A stretch of DNA of 8,565 nt from Chloroflexota bacterium (GTDB lineage Bacteria; Chloroflexota; Dehalococcoidia; UBA2247; RBG-13-53-26). The translations under genes and the position numbers were made by a program. The DNA lies in NCBI GenBank assembly GCA_017885485.1, contig JAFNFZ010000007.1:1-8565 (forward strand), in the 5' to 3' direction. Every line of letters begins with the position of its first letter. Position 1 is the first letter of the stretch. Below, in pieces: positions 1 to 7,065 of this stretch. A model generated the notes under the pieces. The model made no database searches. It was not told the origin of the DNA and worked only from the letters and a program-made list of their open reading frames with translations.

Positions 1-914
1 GCACAGGTTTCCACCCCGAGCTCACTGGCAGGGAGAATATTCATCTCAATGGAGCTGTTCTCGGGATGAAGAAGGCTGAGGTCGACCGCAAGTTTGATGA
101 GATCGTGGCCTTTGCCGAAATCGAGAAATTCCTCGATACCCCTGTAAAACGCTACTCCAGTGGCATGTATGTGCGCCTGGCCTTTGCTGTGGCTGCACAT
201 CTAGAGCCAGAGGTATTGATAGTGGACGAGGTACTTGCAGTAGGTGATGCTGAGTTTCAAAAGAAGTGCCTGGGCAAGATGGACGATGTCACCAAAGAAG
301 GGCGCACGGTGTTGTTTGTGAGCCATAACATAGGAGCTATCCTGAATCTGTGTCCCAGTGCACTGTGGCTGGATAGAGGGCAGTCAATGATGCGGGGGAA
401 TTCCGAATGGGTCGTGACACAGTACCTCCGACCAGGCTCGGACAAACAGGGGGACGCTGCCGTGCCCCCACCTTTGAAGCCTGATGATGTGACTATCACC
501 AAGGCCTTTGTACTCGACAGCAATCATCAGATCTCTGCCGAGGTGGACTTCCGCCTGCCCTTTTTCGTCGGACTCGAATACGTGGTCAGGAAGCCGATTC
601 GCAGTCTTCGGGTCGGTGTCCGCTTAAAGAATGGGCAAGGGATAGCCGTCATCTTTTCAGAAGACGCATGGGGTAGTTCTGGGGTAACTGACCCCGGAAC
701 CCACAGTGCTTGGGTGGAGATTCCTGGGCATTTGCTGTCGCCAGGACGCTATTCTCTGGACCTGTCTGCTTATCTGTTGAGAGTCCACGGATATCACTAT
801 GCCCACGATTGCTTGGCATTTGATGTCTGTGGGACTGATTCCGTAGATGGGAGAGAAGCAGGGATGGGTGTGATCTGCCCAGAACTGCGTTGGTTTCGCA
901 ACTCTCTGGATTAA
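1..914 (+). CDS. Wzt-like polysaccharide ABC transporter ATPase with C-terminal carbohydrate-binding domain (5' partial)
   Basis: ATP-hydrolysing subunit of an ABC exporter that moves a lipid-linked polysaccharide across the inner membrane with a Wzm-type permease, which is not in the window. The open frame runs in from the left edge (first full codon at base 3), so the Walker A half is missing. About 300 residues remain; full Wzt proteins with this layout have roughly 400 to 430. The window opens in the region after the Q-loop, which reads TGFHPELTGRENIHLNG (typical of KpsT/Wzt proteins). Then come the ABC signature YSSGM (bases 153-167), Walker B VLIVDEVLAVGD (213-248) and the switch histidine in VSHN (324-326). 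From about base 470 to the stop lies a roughly 140-residue beta-rich Wzt_C-like domain, ending with a GVICPELRW stretch. The ATG at 66 is internal to the ABC domain and is not the true start. The C-terminal domain implies recognition of the glycan end before export, by analogy with E. coli O8/O9a Wzt. The family call is firm; the glycan is unknown. Confidence 0.95.
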   Translation, partial: TGFHPELTGRENIHLNGAVLGMKKAEVDRKFDEIVAFAEIEKFLDTPVKRYSSGMYVRLAFAVAAHLEPEVLIVDEVLAVGDAEFQKKCLGKMDDVTKEGRTVLFVSHNIGAILNLCPSALWLDRGQSMMRGNSEWVVTQYLRPGSDKQGDAAVPPPLKPDDVTITKAFVLDSNHQISAEVDFRLPFFVGLEYVVRKPIRSLRVGVRLKNGQGIAVIFSEDAWGSSGVTDPGTHSAWVEIPGHLLSPGRYSLDLSAYLLRVHGYHYAHDCLAFDVCGTDSVDGREAGMGVICPELRWFRNSLD

Positions 915-958
915 CTAGATTGACTAACTCCGTCTCATTAATACTGCACATTCGATCC

Positions 959-968
959 AAAAGGAGGG
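959..968 (+). promoter_or_regulatory. Strong Shine-Dalgarno for the methyltransferase at 979
   Basis: The purine run AAAAGGAGGG contains the full AGGAGG core at 962-967 and ends about 11 bases before the ATG at 979. It is the best ribosome-binding site in the window and fixes the start of the next gene. The other genes mostly rely on overlaps with the gene before. It lies in the 64-base gap after the transporter gene, where I see no convincing promoter or terminator. Confidence 0.8.
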
Positions 969-978
969 CACGGGTGCA

Positions 979-1800
979 ATGTCTGACATCAAGAACAACG
1001 ATCTACTAGCTGCAATAAGGAATTATCCGTTTTGGTATCACAGCTTTGATATGGGTAACGGCGAGCGGATTGTCGGTTGGGCTGAGTCATCACAGGCAAT
1101 TCCAGAGACCGGATTATGGACACACGGGTTCAATTTCTATCATATTCCAGAGTCTCTGGCAGGATGGTCTGTCCTTGACATAGCTGGTTGGGATGGTGCC
1201 CTGAGCTTTGAGTGTGAAAACAGGGGTGCCCCACGCGTTGTCATGACAAACGTTAGAAATGTAGCAGACAGTGACTTTGCGCTAGCTGGACGCGGGACTC
1301 TTGAAGCACGACGGCAACGCCAGATTCAAGCTGGACAACCATATTGGTTTGAGGACGGATTTACTTCCAGAGGCGCGTTCCTCATGAAGCAGTGGCTTAG
1401 TTCAAAGGTTGAAATCGTTTATGCAACGGTGTACGAATTGCCTCAGGTTCTTGATGGCTCCTTCGATTTGGTGTTGTGCTGCGGGCTACTATATCATTTG
1501 CGCGACCCCATCTTAGCGCTACAAATATGTCGCAAGATCACACGGAAGCAGATCATCGTGGAAAGCATGTGCAAGCCAAGGAAGTTGATGCCTAAGTTTC
1601 CTTTATGGTTGGAAGATAGAATTGTTGACCGGTTGTTTCCGAAGCCCATGGTTGAGTATTGGGGCAACCAAGATGATGGTGCCAATTGGTGGTGTTTTGG
1701 TGTTCGAAGCCTCAAGGCAATGATGGAAGACGCAGGCTTCAAAGGCGTGGAGGTCAAGGAGCAGGTAGGCAGCCGTTGCGTTTTGGTGGGATACGTTTGA
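979..1800 (+). CDS. Class I SAM-dependent methyltransferase (glycan-modifying, 273 aa)
   Basis: Probable O-methyltransferase acting on a sugar of the exported polysaccharide; the substrate is not predictable. The N-terminal 60 residues (WYHSFDMGNGERIVGW, then a W-T-H-G-F-N-F-Y segment) resemble the leader of CmoB/DUF1698-like methyltransferases. SAM-binding motif I is VLDIAGWDGALSFE at residues 65-78. Motif IV with its following helix is FDLVLCCGLLYHLRDP at 162-177, and a late strand/helix pair (SLKAMMEDAGF) sits near 244-254. Strand 2 ends in VVMTN at 87-91, so an Asn stands where most family members have the acidic residue that binds the SAM ribose. The fold looks intact, but this substitution is unusual. 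The start at 979 is supported by the strong AGGAGG upstream. The gene follows the Wzt-like ATPase by 64 bases and looks AT-richer than gmd at the other end of the window. Family assignment is good; its role in chain capping is inference. Confidence 0.85.
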   Translation: MSDIKNNDLLAAIRNYPFWYHSFDMGNGERIVGWAESSQAIPETGLWTHGFNFYHIPESLAGWSVLDIAGWDGALSFECENRGAPRVVMTNVRNVADSDFALAGRGTLEARRQRQIQAGQPYWFEDGFTSRGAFLMKQWLSSKVEIVYATVYELPQVLDGSFDLVLCCGLLYHLRDPILALQICRKITRKQIIVESMCKPRKLMPKFPLWLEDRIVDRLFPKPMVEYWGNQDDGANWWCFGVRSLKAMMEDAGFKGVEVKEQVGSRCVLVGYV

Positions 1801-2032
1801 TGCAGAGCTTAACCGTTGGCAAGCTCTACAATCATGATCTCTCGATTCCCGAACGAGCATTCAGAGGATCACAAGAACTGGCTCGGACGTTGGCTGGTCT
1901 TTTTTGCCTTGACCAGAATAAGGATAGCCTCACAGCTCACTGCTGGGGTTGTCTGTCCACGAGTCGACTAGCAGATTGAGGAAGTCCCACAAGTAAGTGT
2001 GAGCCTTACCGAAAGCAGCTGAGATTCGAGAA
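1801..2032 (+). other. Intergenic gap with a possible small coupled ORF or gene remnant
   Basis: This 232-base gap is the only sizeable non-coding stretch in an otherwise packed operon. A 59-codon frame starts at ATG 1800-1802, overlapping the methyltransferase stop as TGATG, and ends at a TGA at 1977-1979. A second frame, ATG 1834 to TAG 1971, encodes 45 residues with a hydrophobic stretch (RWLVFFAL). Neither resembles a protein I know and neither has a clear ribosome-binding site. Two weak hairpins occur: AGAGCTT/AAGCTCT (1804-1810 with 1821-1827), just after the stop, and CTGGTC/GACCAG (1894-1899 with 1911-1916) around a run of six T. Neither has a terminator-like T tract after the stem. 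No sigma-70 promoter with acceptable spacing is seen. It may be a deletion scar left by a lost gene. Confidence 0.3.
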
Positions 2033-3007
2033 ATGACCAAGATGAGGAAGATCGTTGTCCTCGACACTTGGGTCAACGATACCAATCTGGGGAACAAGAT
2101 CATCATGGACGCTGTATATGCTGAGTTGAGACGACTGTTTCCCCACGACTTCTTTTATCAAGTGCCCCTTCTAGAGCATATACGGGCAGGGCGCGGGCTA
2201 GTTAGACAAGGAGACTACGTGTTTCTGGGCGGTACGAATGTGCTAAGTGCCGATATGAACAAGTCAACCGGATGGCCGCTAGGTATTACGGATGCATTCT
2301 GGATGAGAAATGTGATCTTGTTCGGAGTCGGCTGGTGGCAATACCAGAGCTATGCTCCGAGGCCATCCACGCGTTTTGTTTTGAAACGCATTCTAAACAA
2401 AGAACATTCTCACTCCGTTCGCGATGCCTACACGGCCGCGAGGTTGAAGGCCCTTGGGTTCAAAGTGCTAAATACCGGATGTCCTACGCTCTGGCCATTG
2501 ACCAAGGCTCATTGTGAAGCAATACCACGGACTAATGCTCAAGCAGCCTTGTTGACATTCACAGAATACCGCCAGAATCCGAAAGATGATAGGCTGCTTT
2601 TTGAGATTGTAAAGAGAAACTATGCGAGTATCTATTTCTGGCCACAGATGCATGGTGATTATGACTATGCAAAGAGACTCTGTGACAGTCAAGTCATCTT
2701 CGTTGACCCCTCCGTTGAAGCCCTCGATGATCTCCTCCACAAAGAAGATGTCGACTATGTCGGCACCAGACTTCATGCAGGGATTCGAGCCCTACAGCAC
2801 AGGCGCAGGACGATCATCATTGCCGTTGATAACAGAGCTACTGAAATGAATAGGGACTTTAATCTGCCCACTGTCCCAAGAGAAAAGTCGGCCACGGAGC
2901 TAGATAGTAGAATAAAGAGCTCTTGGGCAACCCAGGTGATTCTAGATCAACACGCTATCGCTGCTTGGAGGCAACAGTTTGCTACACTTGTTGATCATCC
3001 CGCTTGA
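2033..3007 (+). CDS. Polysaccharide pyruvyl transferase family protein (324 aa)
   Basis: Member of the CsaB/WcaK-type family (PF04230), whose characterised members transfer pyruvate from phosphoenolpyruvate to a sugar hydroxyl pair, giving an acidic ketal. Visible family marks: an N-terminal beta strand followed by NDTNLGNKIIM (residues 15-25), the FLGGTN glycine loop (64-69), HSVRD (127-131) opening the second domain, TGCPTL (148-153) and the C-terminal DYVGTRLHAGIRAL (241-254), where GxRLHA is the most conserved motif. Length matches the family's usual 300 to 400 residues. No signal peptide or membrane segment is seen, so it should act in the cytoplasm on a lipid-linked or growing glycan. 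The start is ATG 2033, with ATG 2042 (MRKIVVLD) as an alternative; an in-frame stop near 2000 excludes anything much longer, and no strong ribosome-binding site decides between them. The gene follows the 232-base gap and is only 9 bases from the next gene. Some family members have other or unknown activities, so pyruvylation is likely but not certain. Confidence 0.88.
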   Translation: MTKMRKIVVLDTWVNDTNLGNKIIMDAVYAELRRLFPHDFFYQVPLLEHIRAGRGLVRQGDYVFLGGTNVLSADMNKSTGWPLGITDAFWMRNVILFGVGWWQYQSYAPRPSTRFVLKRILNKEHSHSVRDAYTAARLKALGFKVLNTGCPTLWPLTKAHCEAIPRTNAQAALLTFTEYRQNPKDDRLLFEIVKRNYASIYFWPQMHGDYDYAKRLCDSQVIFVDPSVEALDDLLHKEDVDYVGTRLHAGIRALQHRRRTIIIAVDNRATEMNRDFNLPTVPREKSATELDSRIKSSWATQVILDQHAIAAWRQQFATLVDHPA

Positions 3008-3016
3008 TATCATGAT

Positions 3017-3886
3017 ATGCTTTGTGGTGTAATGCCAAGAGCGATCAATCGAGTGGGAATGCTCACACATGTGCGAGGGCACCTTTTCCGTGCCATGGTC
3101 AACATCGGCGAATGGAAAGACCAGTTGCTCCTTGCTCGCATGCGCAGGAAAGCTCGCTCACTGAAACCTGGATCCTCACTGCGGTGCTTCAACTACACTG
3201 TCCACATCAATGACGGACCAAACTACTACACCCTCTACAAGGACATTTTCGTCAAACGTATCTATCACTTTCAGGCAGAGCGGCCAAGCCCCTTCATCCT
3301 GGACTGCGGCAGCAATATCGGGATGTCGATTCTCTACTTCAAGCACATCTACCCACAGTCTCGCGTCATCGGCTTCGAGCCTGACCCAGCGATCTTTCCG
3401 TACCTCCAGGAAAACATCGCGTGCAACCACCTCGGCAATGTGCGGCTGATTCAGTCGGCAGTGACAGGTCGGGAAGGCCAGCTAGCTTTCTACTCCGATG
3501 GCAAGTACGGCAGTTGCCTGGCAGAGCATGGACTACGCATCGCCCCCGAAGGATGGACTGAGTATAAAGTGCCTTGCGTGCGGTTGCGAGATTATCTGAC
3601 TGAGCCGGTTGACTTTTTGAAGATGAACATTGAAGGAGCAGAGTGGGATGTGCTAGCTGACAGTGAGGATCGGCTACGGCAGGTGAGAGAGATGGTCATC
3701 GAATACCACCACCAGCCAGGTTTGCCGAGAACGCTGCATAGCATTCTGGAATTGCTTCACCGCCACGGCTTTGAATATCTCGTCAATGACTTTGATGCGC
3801 AAACAAATGCTGGAGTATGCCCCCCGTTCAAGCTAACACCTGAGAGTTCTTACTACCTTCTTATTTATGCGAAGCGGATGGATTAG
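3017..3886 (+). CDS. FkbM-family SAM-dependent methyltransferase (289 aa)
   Basis: FkbM-type O-methyltransferase, a family named from the FK506 pathway and common in surface-glycan loci, where it methylates sugars. After a basic N-terminal helix region (residues about 7-50) comes a segment (YTLYKDIFVKRIYHF, 71-85) typical of the family. SAM motif I follows as FILDCGSNIGMSILYF (93-108), then the acidic strand-2 motif VIGFEPDP (117-124) with Glu121, and the hallmark DFLKMNIEGAEWDVL (199-213). The usual form of that last motif is LKxDxEGAE; here the Asp is Asn204, a variant that I believe also occurs in relatives. The start is uncertain: ATG 3017, 3032 and 3059 are all in frame and none has a good Shine-Dalgarno; the longest is given. 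It begins 9 bases after the pyruvyl transferase stop and its 3' end overlaps the next methyltransferase by 20 bases, consistent with one operon. Confidence 0.92.
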   Translation: MLCGVMPRAINRVGMLTHVRGHLFRAMVNIGEWKDQLLLARMRRKARSLKPGSSLRCFNYTVHINDGPNYYTLYKDIFVKRIYHFQAERPSPFILDCGSNIGMSILYFKHIYPQSRVIGFEPDPAIFPYLQENIACNHLGNVRLIQSAVTGREGQLAFYSDGKYGSCLAEHGLRIAPEGWTEYKVPCVRLRDYLTEPVDFLKMNIEGAEWDVLADSEDRLRQVREMVIEYHHQPGLPRTLHSILELLHRHGFEYLVNDFDAQTNAGVCPPFKLTPESSYYLLIYAKRMD

Positions 3887-4640
3887 GAGCGTAGCCAAAG
3901 TAGTGCTGCCAGATGGCGTGCGCCACTGGCTGGGCCTTCAGCAGCAACGCCTGAGGTGCCGGCCGCCGGTGGGCTTGGTGTGCTTTGGCAGCCTGCGGCG
4001 GGTCAAGCCAGTCAGCAGACTATTTGGCTTCGACCGCGGGCAGCCTGTGGACCGGTACTACATCGAAGCCTTTCTTCAGACATACAGCCAAGACATCCGT
4101 GGACGGGTACTGGAGATCGGCGATCCAGCCTACACCATGAAGTTTGGTGGGGCAAAGGTAACCCAGTCTGACGTGCTTCATGCTCTAGCAGGGAATCTGC
4201 AGGCCACGATAGTGGGCGATCTGGCAACAGGCCAAGGTATCCCTGAGAATACCTTCGATTGCATGATCCTGACCCAGACTTTCCATGTCCTTTATGATGT
4301 AAAGGCAGCGATAGCGAATAGCTGTCGTACCCTCAAACCTGGTGGTGTCTTGCTGGCCACACTCCCAGGCATCAGCCAGATCAGCCGGTACGATATGGAT
4401 CGCTGGGGTGATTACTGGCGCTTCAGCGATGCGTCAGTAAGGCGGCTATTTGGCGACGTCTTCGGCCCGGACAACGTAGCTACGGAGACCCATGGCAATG
4501 TACTGGTCGCCTGCGCATTCCTGCACGGCCTGGCAGCACAGGAACTGAAGCCAAAGGAGTTGAAGTATCACGACCCTGATTACCAGGTGCTCATCACCGT
4601 GCGCGCAGTGAAACCGGCTCAGCAAGATACAATAGCATGA
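3867..4640 (+). CDS. Class I SAM-dependent methyltransferase, Methyltransf_11 type (257 aa)
   Basis: Predicted methyltransferase, probably acting on a glycan or its sugar precursor. A basic N-terminal part (residues 1-60) contains VLPDGVRHWL and the segment PPVGLVCFGSLRRVKPVSR. The catalytic domain follows with motif I-like VLEIGDPAYT (81-90), SDVLHA (101-106) at strand 2, GDLATGQGIPENTFDCMILT (117-136) and LKPGGVLLATLPGISQIS (156-173). GDYWRFSDASVRRLF (181-195) is typical of this subfamily, which I recall beside polysaccharide deacetylases and glycosyltransferases in many bacteria. Motif I has GDPAY in place of the classic GxGxG. The ATG at 3867 lies 20 bases inside the FkbM gene and lacks its own Shine-Dalgarno. 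A GTG at 3903 sits after an AGGAG (3885-3889), but using it would remove N-terminal residues that I recall as conserved in this subfamily. The stop overlaps the next ATG as ATGA. Family confident; substrate unknown. Confidence 0.88.
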   Translation: MRSGWIRSVAKVVLPDGVRHWLGLQQQRLRCRPPVGLVCFGSLRRVKPVSRLFGFDRGQPVDRYYIEAFLQTYSQDIRGRVLEIGDPAYTMKFGGAKVTQSDVLHALAGNLQATIVGDLATGQGIPENTFDCMILTQTFHVLYDVKAAIANSCRTLKPGGVLLATLPGISQISRYDMDRWGDYWRFSDASVRRLFGDVFGPDNVATETHGNVLVACAFLHGLAAQELKPKELKYHDPDYQVLITVRAVKPAQQDTIA

Positions 4641-5677
4641 ACCTACACGGTCTGGGAAGCGTCCGCCACATGGTGCGATCTATCAGTGCCCCCTTTAGAT
4701 CAGGGACTGTCATTTTGCTCTACCATCGGGTGTTTGAAGCAATGTCAGATCCGCAGCTGCTTTGCGTGACTCCACCGCACTTCGAGGAGCACCTGAACCA
4801 CCTTCAACAGCAATATCAGGTGCTGAGCCTGCGCGGGTTGGCAGAGACTCTGAGAATAGGGAAATCGCCCCGGCGAGCAGTTGTCTTGACATTTGATGAT
4901 GGCTATGCCGACAATCTCTATGATGCCAAGCCTCTATTGGAGCGTTTTGGTATCCCGGCAACCGTATTCGTGACTACGGGGCAAATCACGGCGGAGCGTG
5001 AACAATGGTGGGATGAGCTGGACATACTTCTACAACCCGGGAGTTTGCCGGAGACCCTTCAACTAAGCATTGACGGCAAAACGTACCGGTGGCACTTAGG
5101 AGAAACATCTCACTATACTCAGGGTGACTATGAGCGCTATCACTCATGGAATGTCCTTGCCAGCAATGATCCCAGCCCCCGCCACAGTCTGTATCGTTCC
5201 CTCCATCAACTGCTCCGTCCTTTACGCAAGGAGGCACAAAACGAGGCTCTTGATAATTTGATAGCCCAAGGTAGTCTGAAGCCTGTCATACGTCCCACTC
5301 ACCGCACGCTCTCGGCCAATGAATTGCTCCGCCTGACACAAGGAGGTCTTGTAGAGGTAGGTGCGCACACAGTGACACATCCTGTGCTTGCTACATTACT
5401 CCCCGCCCAACAGCGTGACGAAATCCAACAGAGCAAGAGTACACTGGAAAACATCCTTGGACATCCCATAACCAGTTTCTCATACCCGTATGGCCCTCCA
5501 TTGGACTATACAGCAGAGACAGTTGCCTTGGTTCTGGAGGCGGGATTCGCTTGCGCATGCTCTAATTTCGCAGGGGTCGCCCACCGCAAGACCGATCTCC
5601 ATCAACTGCCACGTATGTTGGTCCGTGATTGGGATGGTGATGACTTTGCCAGCAAGCTAAGAACATGGTTCAAGTGA
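4637..5677 (+). CDS. NodB-type polysaccharide deacetylase family protein (346 aa)
   Basis: Carbohydrate esterase family 4 enzyme expected to remove N- or O-acetyl groups from a sugar, using a divalent metal. It starts with the strand VILLYHRV (25-32). Motif 1 is TFDDGY (85-90), with the catalytic base Asp87 and metal ligand Asp88. Motif 2 is HTVTH (244-248), giving the two metal-binding histidines, and SYPYG (282-286) is the motif 3 equivalent; LPRMLVRD (324-331) is near the end. All key residues are present. About 155 residues separate motifs 1 and 2, against roughly 50 in minimal NodB domains. The extra segment begins WWDELDILL (124-132), a feature of a subfamily common in O-antigen-type loci. 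There is no signal peptide, so it probably works in the cytoplasm on a precursor or lipid-linked intermediate rather than on finished peptidoglycan or chitin. It is coupled to the preceding gene by ATGA and overlaps the following glycosyltransferase by 13 bases. Confidence 0.93.
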   Translation: MNLHGLGSVRHMVRSISAPFRSGTVILLYHRVFEAMSDPQLLCVTPPHFEEHLNHLQQQYQVLSLRGLAETLRIGKSPRRAVVLTFDDGYADNLYDAKPLLERFGIPATVFVTTGQITAEREQWWDELDILLQPGSLPETLQLSIDGKTYRWHLGETSHYTQGDYERYHSWNVLASNDPSPRHSLYRSLHQLLRPLRKEAQNEALDNLIAQGSLKPVIRPTHRTLSANELLRLTQGGLVEVGAHTVTHPVLATLLPAQQRDEIQQSKSTLENILGHPITSFSYPYGPPLDYTAETVALVLEAGFACACSNFAGVAHRKTDLHQLPRMLVRDWDGDDFASKLRTWFK

Positions 5678-7061
5678 ACGAGGAACCGCTGCGAATTTTG
5701 CAGGTTAGCACCGTGCAGATGACGGGCGGGGCTGCCCGCATCGCCTGGAACCTGCACCAGATGTACAAAGAGCGCGGCTTGCGTTCATGGATGGCCGTGG
5801 GCCGTAAAGAGACCACTGACCCTGACGTCTTTGAAATCCCCAACGAACAGGCCCACCCCTCTTGCGCACGCGCTCTGCTCCGCACGAGCCGTGGCCTCCA
5901 GACTCTTGAGAGGCATGTCCCTGGCACGTCGCTGCTGCGGAAGCTACTGATAGGAGCAGCCGACCCCATGCGCTATCTGGATATCTATCGAGGATTGGAG
6001 GACTTCCATTTCCCGGGTATATGGCGGATACTTGACCTCACCCCTGAGAAACCCGATATCATTCACTGCCATAACCTTCACGGTGCCTACTTCGACCTTA
6101 GGGCTCTTCCCTGGCTGAGCCAACAGGCGCCTGTGGTGATGACCCTTCATGATGCCTGGCTCCTCAGTGGGCATTGCGCTCATTCATTTGATTGTGAGCG
6201 ATGGAAAGATGGTTGCGGAGACTGCCCCGACCTGACGATCTACCCTGCAATCCGGCGGGACATGACTGCATCCAACTGGCAACGCAAGCGCGACATTATG
6301 CTCAAGAGCCATCTCTATGTCTCGACTCCTAGCCGCTGGTTGATGCGAAAAGTTGAGGAGTCTATTGTGATGCTGGGGGCCGCAGGAAGCCGCGTCATCC
6401 CTAATGGGGTGGACTGCGACCTCTTTCACCAGGGCGATCAGCAAAATGCTCGCCGTAGTGTAGGATTGCCTTCAGAGGCATCCATCATGCTTTTTGCCAG
6501 CCATGGGGTGCGGCAGAACCCGTGGCGCGATTACGAACTCCTGGAGGAGACTTTGAGGCGACTTTCCCGTCTGGAGAACCTTGATTTGCCTCTGGTTCTA
6601 GTGTGCCTCGGAGAAGATGGTGAGCCTCGCCAGCTTGCTCATGCACAGTTACGCTTCGTGCCATTTGAGACTAACCCGGAGATGGTAGGGCTCTATTATC
6701 AGGCAGCTGACGTGTACCTGCACCCTTCAAGGGCCGATACCTTCCCCAACGTTGTGCTCGAAGCACTGGCCTGTGGTACCCCGGTAGTGGCCACGGCCGT
6801 CGGCGGCATCCCGGAGCAGATTGACGACGGTGTCACTGGCTTCCTCGTTCCACCCGGTGATTCGGAAGCAATGGCGGCCCGGGTTGCCCAGTTGCTCAGG
6901 GACGCCAATATGCGCCGCCGCTTAGGGGAGAACGCTGCAGACCATGCCCGCCAGCGCTTCAGCCTGGACAGCCAGGTGGATGCTTATCTCGAGTGGTATA
7001 ATGTGGCAACTGAAAGCTGGAAGCATCAGCAACCTGCAACGCTTCCACTCAATGAGGGAAG

Positions 7062-7065
<4 letters not shown>
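5665..7065 (+). CDS. Family 4 glycosyltransferase, GT-B fold (466 aa)
   Basis: Retaining glycosyltransferase that adds a sugar from a nucleotide donor to the growing glycan on the cytoplasmic side of the membrane. The N-terminal domain has [20 protein letters not shown] (12-31), the glycine loop typical of GT4, and [11 protein letters not shown] (130-140). [18 protein letters not shown] (160-177) follows, then a cluster of four cysteines (171, 177, 184, 187) known to me from WcaC-like colanic-acid transferases and possibly metal-binding. A linker with PSRWLM (222-227) and VIPNGVD (244-250) leads to the C-terminal domain. Its donor site reads [20 protein letters not shown] (355-374), so the classic E-x7-E pair is D358-x7-E366. 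GGIPE (380-384) and GFLVPPGD (392-399) follow. Length is normal for the family. Its start lies 13 bases inside the deacetylase gene and its stop overlaps gmd as ATGA. The sugar donor cannot be read from sequence; GDP-fucose or GDP-mannose is only suggested by the neighbours. Confidence 0.93.

Noticed and set aside
66..68. ATG at 66 as the start of the transporter ATPase
   Set aside because: The same frame is open to the left edge and encodes the conserved region after the Q-loop (HPELTGRENI), so the true start is outside the window.
920..944. TTGACT (920-925) and TAATAC (939-944) as a sigma-70 promoter before the methyltransferase
   Set aside because: The spacer is only 13 bases; a functional pair needs about 16 to 18.
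1894..1916. CTGGTC/GACCAG inverted repeat around a T run as a terminator
   Set aside because: The stem is only 6 pairs, the T run lies in the loop rather than after the stem, and the operon seems to continue downstream.
1909..1937. TTGACC at 1909-1914 as a promoter -35 element before the pyruvyl transferase
   Set aside because: No acceptable -10 hexamer occurs 16 to 18 bases downstream.
3007..3018. Perfect 12-base palindrome ATATCATGATAT at the junction of the pyruvyl transferase stop and the FkbM start
   Set aside because: It is AT-rich and short, has no loop, and is not repeated at other junctions I examined. It could be an operator half-site but chance is the simpler reading.
3903..3905. 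GTG at 3903 with AGGAG upstream as the start of the second class I methyltransferase
   Set aside because: It would delete N-terminal residues that I recall as conserved in this subfamily, and the spacing is long; the overlapping ATG at 3867 fits the coupled operon better.
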